Source of the DNA: a virus | Length of the DNA: 30,465 nt | IMG/VR virus record: IMGVR_UViG_3300032046_002091 | Span: 1-30,465 of that record | Strand: one strand, 5' to 3' | Shown here: piece by piece, positions 1 to 5,662 of the stretch | Numbering within the stretch: the first letter of the stretch is position 1 | Layout: every line of letters starts with the position of its first letter | Translations under genes and position numbers: made by a program | The notes under the pieces: model-generated | Databases searched by the model: none | Seen by the model: the letters and a program-made list of their open reading frames with translations, nothing else | What the model was told of the DNA's origin: nothing

Positions 1-13
1 ATCCTTTGCATAT

Positions 14-259
14 TCATTTCAATATATCCTTGTATAATGATTGCAATTCAGGATTATTCCTAGAAGCTTCCCTGATAATGCGTTTAGAAAGACGGATCAT
101 AAATTCATCTCGTGCCCAATTGAAAGGTTTATGTACATTGCACCAAACCCATTCGCAATAAAAATGAGCGCATAAATCATAATTATCATAAACTTCTCGT
201 AATCTCCATGCAATACGTGTTCTAATAAGTTCTTTATTCTTAGATGTTAGTCGTTTCAT
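14..259 (-). CDS. Small basic hypothetical protein (81 aa)
   Basis: I do not recognise this protein. It is 81 residues, rich in Arg/Lys, with a central Cys- and Trp-containing stretch (CAHFYCEWVWC, around residues 30-40) that holds three cysteines. It has no membrane segment. The ATG at 257-259 is preceded only by a weak A-rich purine stretch, so the start is less certain than for its neighbours. It is the last complete gene of the leftward cluster. An AAAGGAT motif on the minus strand at the very edge of the window (positions 1-7) suggests that another gene follows immediately. The role is unknown; an early takeover function would fit the context but is only inference. Confidence 0.65.
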   Translation of the reverse strand: MKRLTSKNKELIRTRIAWRLREVYDNYDLCAHFYCEWVWCNVHKPFNWARDEFMIRLSKRIIREASRNNPELQSLYKDILK

Positions 260-271
260 TGCATATCTTTT

Positions 272-568
272 TTATACGTTGGTTTTGAAATTTACTCTAT
301 TCCAAACAGGACAAAATTTATCTGAAAATGAGGCGTCATCTAAATCGTCACTCCATATAGAATCTATAATATCACCCGCTTGAGTGCAAACGGCAGAAGC
401 AATTCTATAGCCTACGTAAGCTAAACCACGCGCAAAGTTTTCACACGATCTAAAATCAGCTTGCATAATTCGTTTAGCATTTCTGCCAAACGATGCCATA
501 TTAAAGCAATCAACTTCAAATACATTTGCAATTCCTGCCTGATAAACTAATACGGCACGTTTACACAT
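272..568 (-). CDS. Hypothetical early phage protein (98 aa)
   Basis: Unrecognised protein of 98 residues. I chose the ATG at 566-568 because the AAAAGGATAAATAAAATG pattern, the commonest ribosome binding arrangement in this cluster, lies directly in front of it. A longer reading begins eight codons upstream inside the preceding gene. The N-terminal half is mixed and the centre has an Ala/Gly-rich stretch (ARGLAYVGYRIASAV) that could be an amphipathic helix. The C-terminal part is acidic (SDDLDDASFSD). It lies just downstream of the 583-993 gene and is probably cotranscribed with it. Confidence 0.7.
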   Translation of the reverse strand: MCKRAVLVYQAGIANVFEVDCFNMASFGRNAKRIMQADFRSCENFARGLAYVGYRIASAVCTQAGDIIDSIWSDDLDDASFSDKFCPVWNRVNFKTNV

Positions 569-582
569 TTTATTTATCCTTT

Positions 583-993
583 TTACACCCAAGATTGATC
601 GAAGGCATATCCGCCAGAAGTGTGAAGCATTTTACCATCACATTCTGGATAGGGTTTATTTCTATGATCATTCGAAGGACAATTTTTACCCGTGCAAGTA
701 AACCCATTAGGGAATAGTGCATAACCTAAATTATAAACCAGGTGAAAGCCCATATCCATACCACATCCAGAGGCTTTGCACCCGTTGTGTTTTTCGTCGT
801 ATCCCTCAAGTAGTTTTGCGGCATTCCAGGAAATATTGACGAGTTGATTATCCTTTACAACGTGCAAAGAAATAACCCGATACATTCCAGAGCGTGAAAC
901 GTGGAGTATATTGGTATAGATTGTATCCCCTGGATTAAGGATATTGAGTAAATAATCTTTTGCTTCTTGTAATTGCAGTTTAGTGTATTTCAT
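583..993 (-). CDS. Conserved phage protein of unknown function with GCGMDMG motif (136 aa)
   Basis: The protein matches a type seen repeatedly among phage hypotheticals. It has an N-terminal basic helix, the motif HVSRSGMYRVISLHVV (about residues 31-46), then GCGMDMGFHLVYNLGYALF (about 76-94), a Cys/His-rich stretch and a C-terminal GGYAFDQSWV. I recognise the pattern from general memory of phage proteomes, not from a search. No biochemical role is known to me. The conserved Cys and His residues (GCG, CTGKNCPSNDH, PECDG) would allow metal binding. The ATG is preceded by AAAGGATGGCAATAAA on the minus strand. Confidence 0.8.
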   Translation of the reverse strand: MKYTKLQLQEAKDYLLNILNPGDTIYTNILHVSRSGMYRVISLHVVKDNQLVNISWNAAKLLEGYDEKHNGCKASGCGMDMGFHLVYNLGYALFPNGFTCTGKNCPSNDHRNKPYPECDGKMLHTSGGYAFDQSWV

Positions 994-1066
994 TTTATTG
1001 CCATCCTTTTTATTTTATTGTGGCAAAATATTATTAATAGAATATGAAATTGCGGTTAGGGTTAGG

Positions 1067-1282
1067 TTAAAAGTCTAATCCTTCGATAAACCCATTAAGC
1101 CATATGGTAAGATTAGACCAAGATAAATGGGGAGATATAGTATAAGTATATTCTGGATTTTGTAGATTATACTGAATTATGACAAACTCTCCCAATCTAA
1201 TCCTGATGGATGTCTTGCAGTGATTTTGTAAACGATTATTTGCTACAATGATTAATTGATTCAATTCCGATTTATATTTCAT
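1067..1282 (-). CDS. Small hypothetical protein (71 aa)
   Basis: Unrecognised 71-residue protein. I placed the start at the ATG at 1280-1282 because GGGAGGAACC precedes it directly and its ATG overlaps the TGA of the upstream gene (ATGA), a typical sign of translational coupling. The sequence mixes a helical N-terminus (SELNQLIIVANNRLQNH) with beta-like segments (RIRLGEFVIIQYNL) and an aromatic C-terminus ending in WLNGFIEGLDF. It has no signal peptide and no convincing membrane segment. Confidence 0.7.
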   Translation of the reverse strand: MKYKSELNQLIIVANNRLQNHCKTSIRIRLGEFVIIQYNLQNPEYTYTISPHLSWSNLTIWLNGFIEGLDF

Positions 1283-1614
1283 GGTTCCTCCCATGATCGA
1301 ATAGGTGAAAGTGATTCGTGAGAAATGCACTTCAATTCGCCCAAAGGATAATTATTTTTTGCAGTATTGACATAGATATGAGTATCATCGCCCTCAGTGT
1401 CGATCATGCCAGTATAGCCAAAAATCGTTTTCAGTTGCCAGTCTGAGGGAAAAGCATAATCAAATGGGTGAGGTGTAAAAGTGTTTGCATGTTCAATTTT
1501 TAAGCGTAGCACAATTTCGCCATCGTTAAAGGAATCGTTAACCTGATAACCATCTTTACTATTCCCCCATACTTCATAAATTCGTTTTTCCCATACTGTT
1601 TTGATCGTTTTCAT
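1279..1614 (-). CDS. Hypothetical early phage protein (111 aa)
   Basis: Unrecognised 111-residue soluble protein, acidic to neutral and rich in beta-prone segments (GYQVND, EIVLRLKIEHAN, DDTHIYVNT). It has no cysteine cluster apart from a single Cys near the C-terminus and no transmembrane stretch. The ATG at 1612-1614 follows AGAAGGATTAC on the minus strand. The last codons overlap the start of the next gene through ATGA, so the two are probably translated together. No functional assignment is justified. Confidence 0.72.
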   Translation of the reverse strand: MKTIKTVWEKRIYEVWGNSKDGYQVNDSFNDGEIVLRLKIEHANTFTPHPFDYAFPSDWQLKTIFGYTGMIDTEGDDTHIYVNTAKNNYPLGELKCISHESLSPIRSWEEP

Positions 1615-1626
1615 GTAATCCTTCTT

Positions 1627-1851
1627 TCAATCAATCGTTATTTTTGTAAAATGTGCATTATACATTTTATTGATTAGATTCAATATACCTGATTTATTCT
1701 CCTTTATGTATTTTTTAGTACACATTCTAACCCCCCAATATTCCCATAATTCACAAGATAGATAATCTATGTTCCGTCGCAATTCTACAACGACTCTTTC
1801 GGGATGTTCATAATCTTTTCTTATTCCTACGTGATATGTTCTGATATTCAT
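1627..1851 (-). CDS. Hypothetical early phage protein, first gene after the leftward promoter (74 aa)
   Basis: Unrecognised 74-residue basic protein. It is the first gene downstream of the extended -10 promoter at 1879-1887 and has a textbook ribosome binding site (AGAAAGGATTAAATAAAATG) on the minus strand. The N-terminus looks beta-rich (RTYHVGIRKDY, RVVVELRRNIDYL) and the C-terminus helical (KKYIKENKSGILNLINKMY). It opens the 14-1851 transcription unit, so its expression should follow whatever binds the ATTGCA repeats around the promoter (inference). Confidence 0.72.
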   Translation of the reverse strand: MNIRTYHVGIRKDYEHPERVVVELRRNIDYLSCELWEYWGVRMCTKKYIKENKSGILNLINKMYNAHFTKITID

Positions 1852-1873
1852 TTTATTTAATCCTTTCTCTATG

Positions 1874-1971
1874 ATTGCAGTATATCAATTGCACATTAAA
1901 ATAATGTGAAAATAAAATAATAATTGCATGAAAATATTTGATTGCAGTAAATCGCCCATTGCACTATTGCA
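1874..1971. repeat. Cluster of six ATTGCA hexamers
   Basis: ATTGCA occurs at 1874, 1888, 1923, 1941, 1958 and 1966, always in the same orientation (TGCAAT on the minus strand). The two leftmost copies flank the putative leftward -10 element on both sides. A same-orientation hexamer cluster around a promoter is what an operator array or an activator binding region would look like. I do not know a protein that recognises it. Confidence 0.55.
1879..1887 (-). promoter_or_regulatory. Leftward extended -10 promoter
   Basis: On the minus strand the sequence reads TGATATACT: a TATACT -10 box (1879-1884) with TG one base upstream, the extended -10 form that can work without a good -35. No convincing -35 box lies 16-18 bases upstream. 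Transcription would start near 1872 and reach the ATG of the 1627-1851 gene after about 20 bases. It lies downstream of the terminator at 2181-2205, which explains how the 14-1851 genes are expressed separately. Confidence 0.55.
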
Positions 1972-2180
1972 GAATCCAATTATAGGACTGGCAGAATAAT
2001 AACAAGATGTTACCACGGCAATAAAAAGCCGCCCAATAAAATAGGTAGCAATTATAGCTATGGGGAGGGTAGAAAGTGGGAGAGCGGGTATCCAGTGATG
2101 GTAGACCATACTGAAATTGTAGCCGATAGGGATTAAGGCAATCTGATATTAGGGTATAAAATGGGTGAGAAGATTAAAAC

Positions 2181-2205
2181 AAAAAGCCCGCTCATTTGAG
2201 CGGGC
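2181..2205 (-). terminator. Intrinsic terminator of the 2224-4725 leftward unit
   Basis: On the minus strand an 8-bp perfect GC-rich stem (GCCCGCTC / GAGCGGGC) with a four-base loop is followed directly by TTTTTG. This is a textbook Rho-independent terminator. It lies about 20 bases past the stop codon of the 2224-2970 gene, so it ends the leftward transcript that begins at 4761-4789. Confidence 0.92.
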
Positions 2206-2223
2206 AAGTTGTAGGGTAAAGGA

Positions 2224-2970
2224 TTAAGTATGGGTGGAATATTCGACACTGCCATCATTTCGCTTATGGGCGATGATTCCGCCGTTCATAATCCGTTTGT
2301 TGTCTTGTGTGTGAATATTGAAATAATAAGATGCGGGCTCATTTTCGTTTTTTGCGTCATTCCATGAGTCAAATGATAGGTCAACGAAAACTTTCTCACC
2401 AAACAGGGAATGATTCGCAGCGATCTTGGTTAATCTCGCAAGGTTACTTTTTAATTCCGGTTGACGTTTACAATCCGCTAAAACACGTGGGATAATTGCG
2501 TATTCTACCCATTCTGTATATTTGAAATTATCCCATTTTCCATTCGTAACATCCTGGTAATTCCATTTCACTTGATTGCGATTCTCAAAGCGGATAAAAT
2601 CAAGTTGATCTTTTGATAGTTCATAAGTAAACACTTGTGGTTGTTCATACCATTTTTGTAGGTTAGTTTGTAATTCCCACATCGTTTTAAACGGGAGGAC
2701 AAAATGGTATTCTTTGACATTTTCACTATACATTTCAAGAGCGTAAATTTCAGCCGAATAAAAAGCAATTTTATATTGTCCGTCTTGAAATAATGGATTG
2801 AATTTAGATTCTCCCCTCATGCAATCCAATACAAGTGGAATTTCATCGCGTGAAATGACATAATAGGTTGGATATGAGTCTGTTTTTTCACGTTCTATTG
2901 TGTTCATGGTAAAGCGGATAAAATCGCTCCTTCGAAATTCCACTTTAAAACTTGTTACGTTGATGTTCAT
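2224..2970 (-). CDS. Hypothetical phage protein (248 aa), last gene before terminator
   Basis: This is the largest protein of the leftward early cluster, at 248 residues. I cannot assign it to a family with confidence. It has no transmembrane segment, no Walker motif and no metal cluster. It is rich in aromatic residues and alternates predicted strands and helices. The C-terminal end (GGIIAHKRNDGSVEYSTHT) resembles the Gly-Gly-Ile/Leu ... Tyr-Ser-x-His-Thr ending common in small phage and plasmid hypotheticals; this is a memory-based impression. The ATG is preceded by GAAAGGATAAAATAAA, and the gene directly follows the 53-codon gene 2977-3138. Confidence 0.8.
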   Translation of the reverse strand: MNINVTSFKVEFRRSDFIRFTMNTIEREKTDSYPTYYVISRDEIPLVLDCMRGESKFNPLFQDGQYKIAFYSAEIYALEMYSENVKEYHFVLPFKTMWELQTNLQKWYEQPQVFTYELSKDQLDFIRFENRNQVKWNYQDVTNGKWDNFKYTEWVEYAIIPRVLADCKRQPELKSNLARLTKIAANHSLFGEKVFVDLSFDSWNDAKNENEPASYYFNIHTQDNKRIMNGGIIAHKRNDGSVEYSTHT

Positions 2971-2976
2971 TTTATT

Positions 2977-3138
2977 TTATCCTTTCAATTCAATTTCAGA
3001 ACGGATTACAATAGACTTAATCTGATAATGCCAGTCAGGATGTACAGCGATTATTTTATCTGCTAGGCATAACATATCGGATAGGCTAGTATCGGATGTG
3101 TAACAGAGGATTTTGTCGTTTACAAGTAAAGCAATCAT
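2977..3138 (-). CDS. Small hypothetical protein (53 aa)
   Basis: A short gene encoding MIALLVNDKILCYTSDTS... and ending in IELKG, 53 residues. Its ATG (3136-3138) overlaps the TGA of the upstream gene in an ATGA junction. Its stop codon lies inside the ribosome binding site of the downstream 248-residue gene (GGATAA), so it fills the gap exactly. The tight fit at both ends is the main evidence that it is real. The N-terminus looks like two beta strands followed by a helix (SDMLCLADKIIAVHPDW). Function unknown; there is no membrane segment of sufficient length. Confidence 0.7.
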   Translation of the reverse strand: MIALLVNDKILCYTSDTSLSDMLCLADKIIAVHPDWHYQIKSIVIRSEIELKG

Positions 3139-3380
3139 TTTACACCTTTATCAAGATTAATCATGTTCTCTAACCCATACCGTTCTACATAGTGTGAAAA
3201 GCATAAATCACAGACATGCTTTGAAATGCGCCGGTCAGTTAATTGACCAACGTAAAATACAATGTACATAGACATTCCTCCGCACCGATGTACATTATTT
3301 ATTGTTTCACACTGATGATAAACAGGCTGATCGTTAGAATTATAAAAAGCGTAATCTGTTTGATATTCGATTTTACCCAT
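3135..3380 (-). CDS. Small putative zinc-binding protein (81 aa)
   Basis: An 81-residue protein with a Cys arrangement suggestive of a zinc site: YHQC and HRCGG in the middle, then HVCDLCFSHYVERYG near the C-terminus, giving a CxxC pair plus two upstream cysteines and nearby histidines. The start at 3378-3380 is preferred because GGGGGCTATA precedes it and the upstream gene's TAA overlaps the ATG (TAATG). A GTG or TTG start slightly upstream is possible. The fold and role are unknown; small zinc proteins of this kind in phages often bind nucleic acid or host proteins, but nothing here proves that. Confidence 0.7.
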   Translation of the reverse strand: MGKIEYQTDYAFYNSNDQPVYHQCETINNVHRCGGMSMYIVFYVGQLTDRRISKHVCDLCFSHYVERYGLENMINLDKGVK

Positions 3381-3553
3381 TATAGCCCCCAAAAGTACTC
3401 AAAATGGGAATTTGACGTATTGACAACTACCACATCATAACCGTCAATTGCCATAAAACCGGCACACAGAAAAGCAAATTGTGCGGCGTCACTCGCATAT
3501 TCCTTACAAAACTCCCAAGCATCTTTGTTATGATCGAAAATGTACATTATCAT
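3380..3553 (-). CDS. Small hypothetical protein (57 aa)
   Basis: A 57-residue protein beginning MIMYIFDHNKDAWEFCKEYA. I chose the ATG at 3551-3553 because AAAAAGGACGAACAAA precedes it. The open frame extends upstream to a TTG at 3649 and includes another in-frame ATG (codon at 3593-3595), so a longer product cannot be excluded. The sequence suggests a helix-rich N-terminus (DAWEFCKEYASDAAQFAFLC) and a beta C-terminus (GYDVVVVNTSNSHFEYF). The last bases form a TAATG overlap with the next gene. Its leader shares a 28-base repeat with the leader of 3637-3810. Confidence 0.65.
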   Translation of the reverse strand: MIMYIFDHNKDAWEFCKEYASDAAQFAFLCAGFMAIDGYDVVVVNTSNSHFEYFWGL

Positions 3554-3571
3554 TTTGTTCGTCCTTTTTAA

Positions 3572-3599
3572 GGGTGAAATTGTTATCAAATTCATGGGC
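3572..3599 (-). repeat. Leader repeat, copy 1
   Basis: A 28-base element, matching 24 of 28 positions with 3831-3858, placed just upstream of the ribosome binding site of the 3380-3553 gene on the minus strand. The first 12 bases (plus strand GGGTGAAATTGT) are identical. In both copies the repeat ends about 18-20 bases before the ATG, so the position relative to the gene is conserved as well as the sequence. Probably a regulatory leader rather than coding sequence, but it could also encode an N-terminal extension of the 3380-3553 gene. Confidence 0.6.
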
Positions 3600-3636
3600 T
3601 GTAATAGATTAGTTTTATCAGTTATTTGGTGCATCT

Positions 3637-3810
3637 TCACTTCAGCCAATCATACGCGTCAATAGCCGTTTCCAAAGCTTCCCGCGTTTCTTCGGGGGTG
3701 ACGCTAAAATGAGTGTGCATGATAATTTGTTCTAATAACCACGCGATGTTTTTTATCGTTAGGCTATTATTTTGCTTGTTCCGTAAAAATTCGATCATAT
3801 CGTGATACAT
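3637..3810 (-). CDS. Small hypothetical helical protein (57 aa)
   Basis: A 57-residue gene reading MYHDMIEFLRNKQNN... and ending AIDAYDWLK. It has one of the best ribosome binding sites in the cluster (AAAAGGAGGATAAATAAAATG on the minus strand). The protein should be almost entirely helical, with two or three short helices (residues 1-12, 19-31, 38-57) and no cysteines. Its TGA lies upstream of the 3380-3553 start. Function unknown; the size and helix pattern would suit a small regulatory or host-interaction protein, which is inference only. Confidence 0.75.
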   Translation of the reverse strand: MYHDMIEFLRNKQNNSLTIKNIAWLLEQIIMHTHFSVTPEETREALETAIDAYDWLK

Positions 3811-3830
3811 TTTATTTATCCTCCTTTTGA

Positions 3831-3858
3831 GGGTGAAATTGTCCTCAAATTTATGCGC
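3831..3858 (-). repeat. Leader repeat, copy 2
   Basis: Second copy of the 28-base leader element, in front of the 3637-3810 gene. Next to it, at 3855-3889, lies an imperfect hairpin with GCGC ends. On the minus strand the order is hairpin, repeat, AAAAGGAGG, ATG. The hairpin could end transcripts from the upstream 3907-4116 gene or be part of a leader structure. Confidence 0.6.
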
Positions 3859-3906
3859 TCCAAAGATATTTTAATCAATATTGAAGCGCATTTTATTTGA
3901 TTACAA

Positions 3907-4116
3907 TTATTCGGGGTCAATTCCTTGCATCATATTTGAGAGAGCCTCATCTGATTCAATGATCGATTCTAACGTTTCTGTGAACGTCATAGAATTTAGC
4001 ACGGGAAATGGCGCAACCGGCACACCTAATTTTTGCGTCAATGCTTTGCGTCGCGCAACCTTAAGAGCATATTTGGATTTACCGGCGGGTTTATTCGGTA
4101 AACGTGTTTTAGACAT
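3907..4116 (-). CDS. Small basic/acidic hypothetical protein (69 aa)
   Basis: A 69-residue protein with a strongly basic N-terminus (SKTRLPNKPAGKSKYALKVARRK, about residues 2-24) and an acidic, helical C-terminus (TFTETLESIIESDEALSNMM). I chose the ATG at 4114-4116 because GAAAGGATAAGATAT precedes it; the open frame extends 27 codons further upstream without a ribosome binding site. The charge split suggests a disordered nucleic-acid-contacting tail on a small helical body, but there is no family match I can name. Confidence 0.7.
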   Translation of the reverse strand: MSKTRLPNKPAGKSKYALKVARRKALTQKLGVPVAPFPVLNSMTFTETLESIIESDEALSNMMQGIDPE

Positions 4117-4203
4117 ATATCTTATCCTTTCAAGATAGTGAACAGATTGTATGATAATGAATATCGTGTCTGTTATTGTACATCTGTCTGAAAACATGAC
4201 AGG

Positions 4204-4350
4204 TTAGATGATAGTGTATAAAAAACACTTATCACGGTAGACTTGGACTGATAGCCAAGTATCAGACCGATTAATTCTGTACCAGGCAAGACAAATTTGA
4301 AGTGTACTAAAATCCCCCACGTTTCCGCCGTTTACTTTAAGTGAATACAT
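4204..4350 (-). CDS. Small hypothetical protein (48 aa)
   Basis: A 48-residue protein reading MYSLKVNGGNVGDFSTLQIC... . The ATG at 4348-4350 overlaps the TAA of the upstream membrane microprotein (TAATG) and follows GAAAGGACTAAAATA. The open frame runs further upstream, but that region is better read as the 4350-4472 gene in another frame. The sequence looks like a beta hairpin, a short helix (STLQICLAWYRIN) and two further strands. Function unknown. Confidence 0.65.
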   Translation of the reverse strand: MYSLKVNGGNVGDFSTLQICLAWYRINRSDTWLSVQVYRDKCFLYTII

Positions 4351-4472
4351 TATTTTAGTCCTTTCAGGATTGACCGAACAAATGAAATTGCGATAACTAG
4401 GCAGAAGATAATGAAAATCCCCTGCCATGCCCCTAAATTCAAATTCATAAGAGAATTCAAGTTGATTACCAT
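4350..4472 (-). CDS. Single-pass membrane microprotein (40 aa)
   Basis: A 40-residue gene. The start ATG (4470-4472) is preceded by GAAAGGATAAGTGTAAA and the stop overlaps the next ATG (TAATG). The product begins MVINLNSLMNLNLG and continues with a hydrophobic segment (WQGIFIIFCLVIAISFV, about residues 16-32), then a basic tail (RSILKGLK). This is the layout of a small single-span inner membrane protein with a cytoplasmic basic C-terminus. Small early phage membrane proteins can modulate host envelope or secretion functions; which one applies here is unknown. Confidence 0.7.
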   Translation of the reverse strand: MVINLNSLMNLNLGAWQGIFIIFCLVIAISFVRSILKGLK

Positions 4473-4479
4473 TTTACAC

Positions 4480-4725
4480 TTATCCTTTCAAATATGCACT
4501 TTCGATTATGTTTGACGGCACAATGTAACCGTATGGGTCAAGTAATGAGTATGTATGGTTAGGGTCAATCAATCTAGCATAGGCTAAATTATGTGTAGCT
4601 TCTTCAATTGTGGAATAAAACCATAACGGGTCGTTTTCTTCATTATCAGATATGATAAAGTAAAATGTCCCATAAATTGCTTTGGCCGGGTTAATCATGT
4701 TTTGTCCTTGCGTTAAATGTTTCAT
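4480..4725 (-). CDS. Hypothetical early protein, first gene of leftward unit (81 aa)
   Basis: An 81-residue acidic protein, first gene behind the strong leftward promoter at 4761-4789. The start at 4723-4725 has AGAGGAAAG upstream; an internal Met at residue 10 also has a plausible site (CAAGGACAAAAC), so a 72-residue form may also be made. The sequence (GTFYFIISDNEENDPLWFYSTIEEATHNLAYA) suggests an alpha/beta fold where a strand is followed by a helix. No family recognised. Confidence 0.7.
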   Translation of the reverse strand: MKHLTQGQNMINPAKAIYGTFYFIISDNEENDPLWFYSTIEEATHNLAYARLIDPNHTYSLLDPYGYIVPSNIIESAYLKG

Positions 4726-4760
4726 TGTATATCTTTCCTCTTGGTCGAACGTTTTCTCTC

Positions 4761-4789
4761 ATTTTACCAATAAATAACATGTTTGTCAA
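4761..4789 (-). promoter_or_regulatory. Strong leftward sigma-70-type promoter
   Basis: On the minus strand: TTGACA (4784-4789, perfect -35), a 17-base spacer, then TAAAAT (4761-4766, five of six -10 consensus bases). Transcription would begin near 4754 and read the 4725-to-2224 genes up to the terminator at 2181-2205. It is among the best promoters in the window, as expected for early phage genes recognised by unmodified host polymerase. Confidence 0.85.
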
Positions 4790-5053
4790 ATACTCTAATC
4801 TACTATTCATATTCTATTAATAATATAAATAAGATATATAATGCCCTAATATATAACTACCTATATATAGCTATACCCAAACCCCTATATGTGCTACTTT
4901 ATGTTAGAGTACACCCTAATATGCCTATATATATGCCCCATATCTAGCCATGCCACAACGCCTCTACACGATAGCAAGGCAATCTAATACACATATGCCG
5001 TCAAAACGGCTGTAGTGCCATTCTGGTGATAGCCTTTATGTTCTAATTATAGC

Positions 5054-5130
5054 TATAAGTGAGCCGTACTGGATACCAGTGTCATAGATTACAGTGTGTC
5101 TGTCATAGATCAACGTACGGCTCACTTATA
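5054..5130. repeat. 16-bp perfect inverted repeat enclosing a 10-bp direct repeat
   Basis: TATAAGTGAGCCGTAC at 5054-5069 is repeated as its exact reverse complement at 5115-5130. The 45-base centre holds TGTCATAGAT twice (5080-5089 and 5101-5110, 21 bases apart, two helical turns). A perfect 16-bp inverted repeat can extrude as a cruciform, and two in-phase direct repeats in its loop look like paired binding sites. It lacks a U-tract on either strand, so a terminator is unlikely. Confidence 0.8.
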
Positions 5131-5184
5131 TTTATGTACGTGCAGCGTGCGCCGACATCCTATAGTGGTATATATGTTAGTGTG

Positions 5185-5209
5185 TACTGTATACTATGAC
5201 TATACAGTA
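5185..5209. repeat. 9-bp inverted repeat in the non-coding region
   Basis: TACTGTATA (5185-5193) and TATACAGTA (5201-5209) are exact reverse complements separated by seven bases, so the arms are about 1.5 helical turns apart centre to centre. This is the geometry of a dimeric repressor operator. A second, weaker inverted repeat (CATATTA/TAATATG, 5219-5240) follows directly. Confidence 0.6.
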
Positions 5210-5469
5210 TTATGTAATCATATTATTTATTTATAATATGTTATTATATGACATCGACATGTGGCTATGTGTTAGAATATATGTTCTATATGTGGGATGG
5301 GGAGAATAGGGAACGCAGGAAGGCGCAACGAACCTACGCGCCAATCAACAAATTTATAGTTCCCGATTTTACGTTAAACAGGCTCAACTATACGCAATAA
5401 ATAATATTACAAAATTACTGTACTTTTATCTTATATACAATAATTCCACAACACTTTATATTTATTCTA

Positions 5470-5478
5470 TGTTATACT
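5470..5478 (+). promoter_or_regulatory. Extended -10 promoter for the 5486 gene
   Basis: TGTTATACT gives TATACT (5473-5478) with TG one base upstream. There is no good -35. A start site seven bases downstream would fall at about 5485-5486, which is the A of the ATG codon itself. Confidence 0.45.
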
Positions 5479-5485
5479 ATTCTAT

Positions 5486-5662
5486 ATGAATAATAAAATG
5501 CCTACGGGTTTTCAATTGGTTTTTTGGTTTCCATCCTGGCAAGGTTTTGGATTTACTGATTATAGAGGTACAGTTTCTGATATGAAATATATCTATGAAT
5601 GGTTGTTTTGGTTTGGATTTTGGGAGATACGCAAGTGGAGCAAACTAAAAATCCTTTCTTGA
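5486..5662 (+). CDS. Trp/Phe-rich small protein, possibly leaderless (58 aa)
   Basis: The 58-residue frame reads MNNKMPTGFQLVFWFPSWQG... and contains six Trp and nine Phe, with a C-terminal half of WLFWFGFWEIRKWSK. It may form a short amphipathic or membrane-associated helix. No ribosome binding site precedes the ATG, while an extended -10 box lies only eight bases upstream, so a leaderless transcript would explain the arrangement. The second ATG (codon 5) also lacks a site. It ends exactly one base before the stop of the convergent 5663-5935 gene. It is the only rightward gene in the left 9 kb. Coding status is likely but not certain. Confidence 0.5.
   Translation: MNNKMPTGFQLVFWFPSWQGFGFTDYRGTVSDMKYIYEWLFWFGFWEIRKWSKLKILS

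Larger units (their letters stand above)
4726..5485. other. 760-base non-coding, palindrome-rich region; candidate origin/regulatory hub
   Basis: No plausible gene occupies this stretch. It is very AT-rich with many TATA-type palindromes (TATAGCTATA at 4866-4875; TTATAGCTATAA at 5047-5058) and two related blocks that start CCCTAATAT and continue CCTATATATA (4844-4869 and 4914-4933). It also holds a small hairpin (GCCGT/ACGGC, 4997-5010), a 16-bp inverted repeat (5054-5130) and two further inverted repeats (5185-5209, 5219-5240). It separates the leftward early unit from a rightward gene. AT-rich DNA with clustered palindromes and iteron-like repeats is typical of phage replication origins; that role is inference. 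Confidence 0.6.

Noticed and set aside
1885-2109. A 74-codon leftward open frame with hydrophobic stretches
   Set aside because: It has no ribosome binding site, lies between a terminator and a promoter, and contains the ATTGCA repeats and the -10 region at its end; more likely leader and operator DNA.
5054-5130. A second tRNA in the 77-base inverted-repeat region
   Set aside because: The length is tRNA-like but the 16-bp stem leaves no D, anticodon or T arms; the centre consists of direct repeats.
4740-5485. CRISPR array in the repeat-rich non-coding region
   Set aside because: Repeats are short, few and unevenly spaced, with no constant repeat-spacer unit; palindromes dominate instead.
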